Both the position numbers and the translations under genes were made by a program. A model generated the notes under the pieces. It saw nothing but the letters and a program-made list of their open reading frames with translations. It did not search any database and had not been told where the DNA came from. Source: Odiellus spinosus (Eukaryota > Arthropoda > Arachnida > Opiliones > Phalangiidae). Taken from it: a DNA stretch of 64,000 nt. Shown here piece after piece: positions 56,620 to 64,000 of this stretch (positions are counted from its first letter, which is position 1; every line of letters begins with the position of its first letter). Where the stretch lies: positions 30,937,538-31,001,537 of the forward strand of contig OY987225.1 in NCBI GenBank assembly GCA_963920705.1, written 5' to 3'.

Positions 56620-59600
56620 GGGATGAAGGATGAAATTGTCATAAACGTCCATTAGATCTTCCATAGTGTATTCCTCAAGAACGACAAATTCGTCCAATTT
56701 GGAAGTAATTTTTCGTGAACAATCTAAGCAATGGACCACGTGCTTCTTATCAACTTCTTTCACCAACAATAAATTGAAAACTTCGACCTTTTTAAAACAC
56801 AAAAACAAAATATTGAAATTAGACCAGTTTAGATTTAACTTGAAAAAAACGCCTAAATGATTTAATATTGTATCAATAAAAAACAAGTTAAAAAATTCTA
56901 AACTTACTTCGCAATTGGTGCAATAATGCGCGGCTTCATTTTTGCCTCTACCATGCCACCTGACTTCTTTCCCCAAAGATTTGACATATTCCATAATTAA
57001 CTGGCATTGTCGTAATGTTCTCAGTAGACAGTACCTGAAAAATATTAAAAAATGATTAAATTAACTATTTCAAAGTTAAGACATTGTTAAAAATAAATTA
57101 TATTATAAACAATCATTAAAACCTTTTGAAATCAGACAAGGATGAAGGAATTTAGGACTTACTTTATCTGCTCGAAGAGCAACTGTTCAGTAACCTTGAC
57201 ATTTCTGGCCAAGTTCCAAGTGAGGTGTATCATAGGAACGATGGATTTGAAATTCTGTAACTTATTCCATTCGTAGCGCTCTACAGCCAACTGATATTGT
57301 CTGGCATTCAGTGGGCCAACATTCCAAGCGATATTGTTGCACCAACCCTGTTAACGTGACATTTTTTTTAGGTTAGGTGTTACAATTTCATGGTATTTGG
57401 AATTTGTTAAGCTGCTAAGTATACTTTGCCAACGAATTCATCTAAATTTAATCGCAACAACAAAAACTTGGCCTAATTTGATTGCTCTCAACAACAAAAC
57501 ATGACCCAGATTAGTTGGGGTATTAACATCGCAACTTTACGATTCTTCTAAACCCTCAAAAATACTAGTTTTATTATTAAATAGCTCAGATTAAATTGAA
57601 CTTTTAAGTAACATCCTGAATAGTTCTATCGATTGATTGAATAAAAATAAACTTCTTGTTGCAAAACACATACAGACTAGGTTTACCTCAGACACGTTGT
57701 TGTAAAATATGTCATAATTTAAAACTTACCACAGCTTGAACCCAATGAACGGTTCCAGCGTTGACCCAGACTAGATCTCCGGGTCGTTGTAGGAACCTAT
57801 AGACTGGAATGTTCTCGTTAACGAGGTCTTCCAAAATGGGCCACCAAGATCCGTGAAGAAAGTTTAAATTGTTTCTAATAGAAAAAGATAATATCGATCT
57901 TGATATTAATTTCTCATAGACAAAACTAGTAAAACAAAAAGACCCTGTCAAGGAAAAGCGCCCTTACTTTTCGCAAAGCTGATGGACCATACCCCAATAT
58001 GGTTCTGGTACGGCAAACCACTCGCAATCTCCCGGACCAATATTGATATTGACCGAACAAAAGTTATTATTTTCTTGATGACCAGGAGTTCTCGAACCGG
58101 GAACTTTCATATATAATTGAACAGTGTTCATGCCCAAAATAGTATGTCCCACATGACTCAATGCGTTGCTGGCAGACACAACTCGTACGAAAGACGGCAA
58201 CTTCGTCAATTCTTGTAATTGAGGACGCCATTTTTTCTCATCCGATAAATCCACATTAGTGCCGAATTTAATTGTTTTAAATAAATTATTTTTCTTGGAT
58301 TTCTTCGTTTTGCTATAGTGAAAATTTTAAGACACACTAGGTTTTAAATCGTTCAGGCTAACGGGATTCGTTCCTATTTCAACTACATACCCAGCAATCA
58401 TAGAAGAATTAGAATCACTATCTGATTCCCTCTGTACACCTTGAGTCTTTTCGCTTTCTTCTTTGAGAGACTCCTGAAATGATGACGCTTGATATTGCGC
58501 GTATCGAGCGATCGATGTATGAGATCGGTGACTTTCGCATCTCCAAACCATCCTCCGCCTATCTGGGTCCCAATTCTCGTCAGACGTTTGCATCAACTGC
58601 GTTCGGACCTCTATAGTATGATCTGGATTAGCTTCGACCAATGTCTTGGTCGAAAATAGACCCAGATCCAATTTGAGCACACTGGCTAAGCCCCTGACCA
58701 CCGCAATTGGTTGGGCTAAGCAAAATTCTTGAAGTTGAGGAGAGAAAGCGTCTTTCTTGTTTTCCAGCTGAAGATGAAGAATTGTTTTAGACTAAGTCTT
58801 CGTACCATCTCAAATGAGTCAAAACTTACAAAAACGCTGGGAGTCGGTGGCAAGAGTTTATCCTTGTTAATAGGAGGATACGGTGGATCGGGAGGTAAGG
58901 GCGGTGGACATCGTTCGGACATGATGCTTGTATTAGAAACCGCGTTCTTTCCCGCTCCTTTGAAAGCCGCCAGCAGCAAAGACGAACTCATGTTTATCGA
59001 TAAAGAAGCGGGACTTAAAAGATTTTCCAATTCGCTTCGTTCCTCCATCGTTAAATTCATACAGACAGAACTCTTGGACTCTAAAAGACTGCAATAGGGA
59101 CTATCCCCCGTTCTTTTATGTTCTGGAGAGGTTTTAGAGGAATACGGATGAGCCCTAGTGGGTCTTTCCCCATTCGATACCCTTCCATCTATACTGATTC
59201 TTTCGTACTTCTTTTCCTGAAATATCAAATGGTTCCTTCTTTAGACCTCAATACCTTAAGTTAATGAGTTGTTTACATTAACTGATCAATGTCAGGTTTA
59301 AGTTCTCGAATATATAAATGCGCGTCAACATTGCAACGTTTAATATAGTCAAAAGATTTAAGACTTACCTTCTTAATTACATCCTGACTAGTATTTCCTT
59401 CTCCAGTTTTCCCATCTTTCTTTTGTTGAGCGCTTTCGGCCGCGATAATGTCGCCAGCAAACTGAGCCAACAGATCTTCGGCAATGGACTTAGCCATGGC
59501 TTTTTTGGACAACAGAGTTTGAAGATCGTTGTCGTTAAAAGGACTGACTACCGAATTCAAATCCTGGACAGACAAACAAAAATGTACCATTTTAATCTCT

Positions 59601-62600
59601 AAAATTCGAATTTTGTTCTAAAAGCTTCATAATCTTACTCGCGAACTGTCTCTGGATATAGCGGCTCTCGTGTCGACGTTGGGGCTGGGCGTAGCGGGAT
59701 ACGTTTGAGGAGAAGGCACTGTGGTATTGGTCACCGGTTGACCAGTCACGTTTCCAGCCGGATGGGATGTGGCGACGGCCGCGATGGCCGTCGTTGTCGA
59801 TGTCGAAGTTAAAGAACTCGCGGCGGTGGTACTTTTACAAATTATACTATCTGGGAAACCATTAACCGCGGAACCGAGCATCTGATGCGCGTCCCCGGGT
59901 TTAGTCACCGCAACGTTGGGTACCCCCCTATTCGTATCACTTTCTTGACTCTGAGGTAGCGAACTCGATACTACTTGAGGTTGAGCCAGCGGAGGTTGAC
60001 CCAATTGAGACGCGGTGCCAACGTTCTGCTGTTGTTGCTGTTGACAACGCAACATGACCATTTTTTGTTCTTGCTGATGTTGAACCATCAAACGATGCCG
60101 GTGTTGAAACTGTTGCATCAAAGCTCGTTGTTGAACCGATAAATTTGCCTGGTTTTGTTGCAAGTAACTTAAAAGTTGAACTTCTTGTTGGCTAAGGTAA
60201 AACGGAGGGGGAGGACCGGATGTTTGGACATTCGGAGACGATTGTCCTTGAGGAATTTGAGCGCGCATACTAGGTCCATTCGAAGACGCGCCTTCTTCAG
60301 CCTGGATAACGGTTCTAGGCACACCTGTCGCCGCTTTCATTCTTTTAACCGCGCTACCTTGTTGGGTAACTTCGCCGCTTCCTTGGGCACCACTAGCCGA
60401 ATTTCCAGCACCTTGACCCTACAATCGAACCCAAGTTTAAAGTAAACCCTTACCGAACAACGAATGTAATTCGCCGGCCTATGACTAAGAGATGAAGAAA
60501 TTTCTAAAACCCGGTCTTTCTGAGAAATAAGGAGAATAGCCCAATCAACTTACAGTCATGGCGAAATTTGGTTGTTGAGCTCCAAGGAAAGCCTGCTTCT
60601 GGGTATTGTTATAAGTGGCCCCTTGGTTGGTATTTCTGCTTTGTTGCGCTACACTGTTCTGTCTCGATTGCATTTCTTGGGATATTGGAATATCCCACGC
60701 ATCTTCGATGCAAGGCAACTGAGGAGGTCTGAAGAACGACGAGATTCAAAGATTTAATTACCTAATTCCCAATAAATTAAGCACGCTAAGTATTAATTTT
60801 AAATCAATTACTTTTGCAAAACTGGATGAGGAGCGTTTGCTAATTGATTCTGTAAAAATTTGACCCTGGCCAATAAATTTGGATTTGCGGATCCTATCGG
60901 CGCGAAAGAATAAAGAGTTAAGTAAAGCTCGATTGGGGTTTTAAAAGCGGTAATAGAAAATGATGAAGCTAACCTCTTCCCCTAGTAGCGTTAACGTAAC
61001 ACTTTAACGCATCTTGTAGCTGGTTACAATTTTCGTACAGAATACCCAAATTAGTCCAGGCTGGGGTATGACTTTTATCCAGCTGAACGGCGCAAATGTA
61101 AGCTTGCAACGCGTCCATAGGCTGGCTTTGTTGTTGATATAATACCCTAAGTTTACAAAAAGCCTCGTAAGTATTAAACCAATTGGAGTCGAAAGACGCG
61201 ATTGTTAATCAACGTACCCTATGGAGCACCAGGTATCTGCATTGGCTTCAGCCTTGTCCACCGAGCTCCGATACGAAATAAAGGCATCATGAACTTTCCC
61301 AATACTGGCGAAACAGCGGCCCAAAAAATAAAGACTCTGACCACTAGTGGGGTCAGCGTCTATAGACTTTTGAAGGCAGTGAAGAGCGTAGGCTTGTCGT
61401 TGAGGCTTTTCAACCAAACCTTCTACAGTATGATGCATCCAACCTATTTCAAATACAAAACAAATCCAGAGAGAATAAAACGTCAATTCGGGTTCGCCCA
61501 ATCTTCTCGAATATCTTAGTAAAAACAAACGTTTTAAAAGTAAAAACTAGAAAGTTACCAACCTAATTGCCTCAAGGTCTCGGCTCTAACCCACTGAGGC
61601 AAGTCTTTCTGCTCCAATAACTGCTCATAAGCTTCTTTCGCGGCTTTGTGCTTATTCTATAGATTTTAAACAACAATAACCGTGATGTAAATAAAGAATA
61701 ACCATCGTTAACAAGCGCGGAAAGTCATAAGAAACAAAACACCTTTAAGTGGAACTCTAGCGGCGTTCACACTGGAGACAAACTATTTCTAAGCGTTTTA
61801 GAAAGGTCAAATCGTAAGAATTTGAGGTCAAATGTAAAGATCATATCTCAAAATATCTAATTATTATCTTTAAAAGTTGATTTGAATCTTCAAAACGATT
61901 TGCGAACAATTTCAAAGTCTAGTGTGAACGTAGCTAATGTCTAACAATGACTGTTTCCATTGTGTCAGTGTCACACTTCTGGATATTATGTTTTTATGGC
62001 AAAAGTTTTTTAAATTTAACATAAACACAAACCTGAATCTCGTAAAGATGAGCAATATGAAATCTTACTACAAAGAAAAATAATTGAACACTATTAAGAT
62101 TTTAATTTTGATTTGGTCCAACTAGCTAAAGATTGTTTCAATGTAAAGAGTGAAATAAATAAATTAAATATAAAAGTTTAAATATCATATCAAGGATTTT
62201 CGAACTTATATTCCGCGTCATTGTTTAAATGTAATAGTTTTTTTTAATAATAATAAAAAGGATGTTAGGATAATTACAAGTAATTAGAATAAGGTTAATT
62301 AACTTACTTTCAGACTTGTGAATAGTGCTTTTATTTGAGTCGATTAATGATAAATGAAAATGCTGTCAAAGAATTAAGAATTTTTTTTACTATCTCGTTT
62401 TTATAGTCAAAATTTATAAAACTTTGAAAATGTGCAAACACTTTTAATAATTATCTATATAGTCTAAAGTCAACCAAATTATCTTACTATCTTAAAACAA
62501 AAAAACTCTCAAAAACCAAATCTGACAAAACACTAAAACTAGAAAAAAATCACTCTTGAAATTAATAAAATATTCTAAAATCAACGTAACCTTAGAGCAC

Positions 62601-62914
62601 TATTTAACTAAAATATACGATATTGTACCAAAGCTTTTAGTCTTAGTTTAAGCTGATAAATTATAAAATTACAAAATTAACTTAAATCGTTAATTTAACT
62701 TCTCATCACAAAAACTTTTCAATTTAAATCTATGTCAAGTTAAATTACTATCTTGTCTTTTTAATTAATTTGAGTGACAACTAATGAACTTACTTTTAAC
62801 GCAGATTCATGATCAGAAAGAACTTTGAACATCAAACCGAGACGAAAATGAATTTCATTTGCTCTTTTGAAACTTGGATCAATGTATAAAAGTTGACGAA
62901 ATGTTCGTATGGAC
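56620..62914 (-). CDS. Utx: UTX/KDM6A histone H3K27 demethylase (5' part outside window)
   Basis: Seventeen phase-consistent exons, 1223 codons: 62914-62794, 62362-62308, 62067-62033, 61656-61563, 61443-61218, 61146-60974, 60893-60812, 60728-60554, 60418-59639, 59563-59369, 59216-58830, 58767-58391, 58312-57968, 57874-57730, 57347-57163, 57034-56908, 56787-56620. UTX removes methyl groups from H3K27me3/me2 in the COMPASS-like MLL3/4 complex. N-terminal exons encode TPRs ([57 protein letters not shown]). A 260-codon Gln/Ser/Thr-rich exon follows, then the pre-JmjC block ([25 protein letters not shown]). In JmjC the iron ligands are His/Glu of GHQENNNF and the His of GTVHWVQA. The C-terminal zinc domain has HYCTNCE and HCLDC. 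The frame closes at a good donor at 56620; a short last exon is likely but not located (reading on gives a stop at 56539). Confidence 0.95.
61757..61936. mobile_element. GCGTTCACACT-type MITE in UTX intron
   Basis: About 180 bp in the intron 61657-62032. The left end tagcggcgttcacact pairs with the reverse complement of agtgtgaacgtagcta at the right. The internal gaaaggtcaaatcg box is shared with the elements at 24658 and 49335, making three copies in the window. Confidence 0.83.
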
Positions 62915-64000
62915 CTAGAATGAAAAATTTAAATATAAATCATTAATAAATGTAAACTTTATCAACAATTATTATGTTCACATACTTAAAACGCAAAATA
63001 CTCTAAGCCTAAATCATAATTTCACGTCTAGTTATTGTGAATTTTATCATACGAACTCATTCCTTTTAAAAACAAGAGTGCAATCGACGTCTAAGCCCAA
63101 AACTAAATTCCGTCATAAGCCGGTTAAATCAGAACAAAGATTGAAACAATTTTCCTTCTGAATGTCTGCGGGGGCGGAAAGAATTCTGGTAATATCTCTT
63201 TAAATCGGCGGCGCGCAGCTAGTGGTCTATCCCACCGGAAGTATGACACAAACTCATTGTGTCACGCAAGAGGAAGGCCAAACTCTTTTCCACAGAACTT
63301 GCCTCGGATAACTTAAATTCTAAACCATCATTTAAAACGTAATTTCCCCTTTTCCTTCTTACGTACTACCATATCTCTTTGGGGAATTTTACTGCTAAGC
63401 CTAACAGCAAAATTATATTCAAAAGCTAAGCCTAACAGCAAAAGTATTTTAAAACGCCAAGCCTAATAGCAAAATTATTTTAATGCGCTAAGCCTAATAG
63501 CAAAATTATTTTAATGCGCTAAGCCTAATAGCAAAATTATTTTAATGAGCTAAGCCTAACAGCAAAAGTTTTTTAAAACGCTAAGCCTAACAGCAAAAGT
63601 ATTTTAAAACGCTAAGCCTAAAAATTTAAATTAGTGCATTCAGATTTAATTTCTCAAATATCAAATAAAAACAATTAAACCACATGTAGATTTCTCATAA
63701 AAATTAAAAAATACAATATTTTAATTCAAATTTCAATGTTTCCCAACTAAAACTAAACAAAATTTGACCTACATTATCCAACGAGACTTAGGGACAGATC
63801 TCATTTCCTAAACATCATTAAAACTTGTTTTATTCATATCGATTGTTAAGCCTAACTTAGAACCATTAGCATTAAACTAGATTAAAATATACCTTTTGCT
63901 CTTGAAATTCAAAATATTTTCATATATTTATATCGTGCGTTGGATTTCTGAAGATCTTGCCAACTATTTAGCAAGACGGAAATATGACGTTAAACAACGG
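62915..64000. other. UTX upstream intron, right window edge
   Basis: The next upstream UTX exon should end in phase 2 and encode TPR sequence. I could not find it, so this is probably one long intron that continues out of the window. It contains the array at 63390-63620. Confidence 0.5.
63390..63620. repeat. minisatellite of 'gctaagcctaacagcaaaa', about 33-bp unit
   Basis: About seven copies of a 32-34-bp unit made of gctaagcctaacagcaaaa plus ttattttaatgc or gtattttaaaac. Variants alternate, so there may be two sub-units. It carries the AAGCCTAA motif that is scattered singly through the whole window. Confidence 0.9.

Noticed and set aside
59318-60445. Plus-strand open frames opposite UTX exons
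   Set aside because: Antisense shadows of the long Gln/Ser-rich and neighbouring UTX exons.

Overview
The window looks like nuclear DNA of an arthropod, most likely an insect. It is AT-rich, with small GT-AG introns, inactive MITE-type elements, minisatellites and a short CCTAA (TTAGG-type) run. Proteins read out by splicing resemble animal cathepsin L, Prx3, MOSPD1, Mo25, FUNDC1 and UTX. I cannot name the species. All gene models were spliced by hand from GT-AG signals (one GC-AG), phase consistency and family alignment; no transcript evidence was available.

Left part (1-25.2 kb): a 16-bp satellite, one leftover papain-family exon, then nine clustered cathepsin L-like (C1A peptidase) genes in the order - + - + - + + + +. 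Seven keep the Cys/His/Asn triad and an inhibitory I29 propeptide, so they look like secreted or lysosomal digestive-type zymogens. Two have lost the catalytic Cys while keeping a full reading frame. Gene 4 (9640-10671) carries Gly there and goes straight from signal peptide to mature domain without a propeptide. Gene 9 (23315-25184) carries Ala and also lacks the GCxGG loop. Intron positions vary between copies. Four copies have a TATA box and a short 5'UTR intron that ends at or within 3 bp of the ATG.

Middle part (25.2-51 kb): single-copy housekeeping-type genes. They are a glutaredoxin-DEP-DUF547 fusion (-, 9 exons, 26.1-37.6 kb), mitochondrial peroxiredoxin Prx3 (+, intronless), MOSPD1-like MSP-domain membrane protein (-), Mo25/CAB39 (-), an intronless F-box protein (+) and a FUNDC1-like mitophagy receptor (+). 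The neighbours show no operon-like or pathway logic.

Right part (51-64 kb): a 5.6-kb repeat-rich gap, then most of the H3K27 demethylase UTX/KDM6A on the minus strand. It runs from TPRs through a Gln/Ser-rich linker and JmjC domain to the C-terminal zinc-binding domain; its 5' end lies beyond the window. Non-coding stretches hold several MITE families (two with clear target-site duplications), minisatellites inside introns, and a recurring AAGCCTAA/TAGGCCTA motif.
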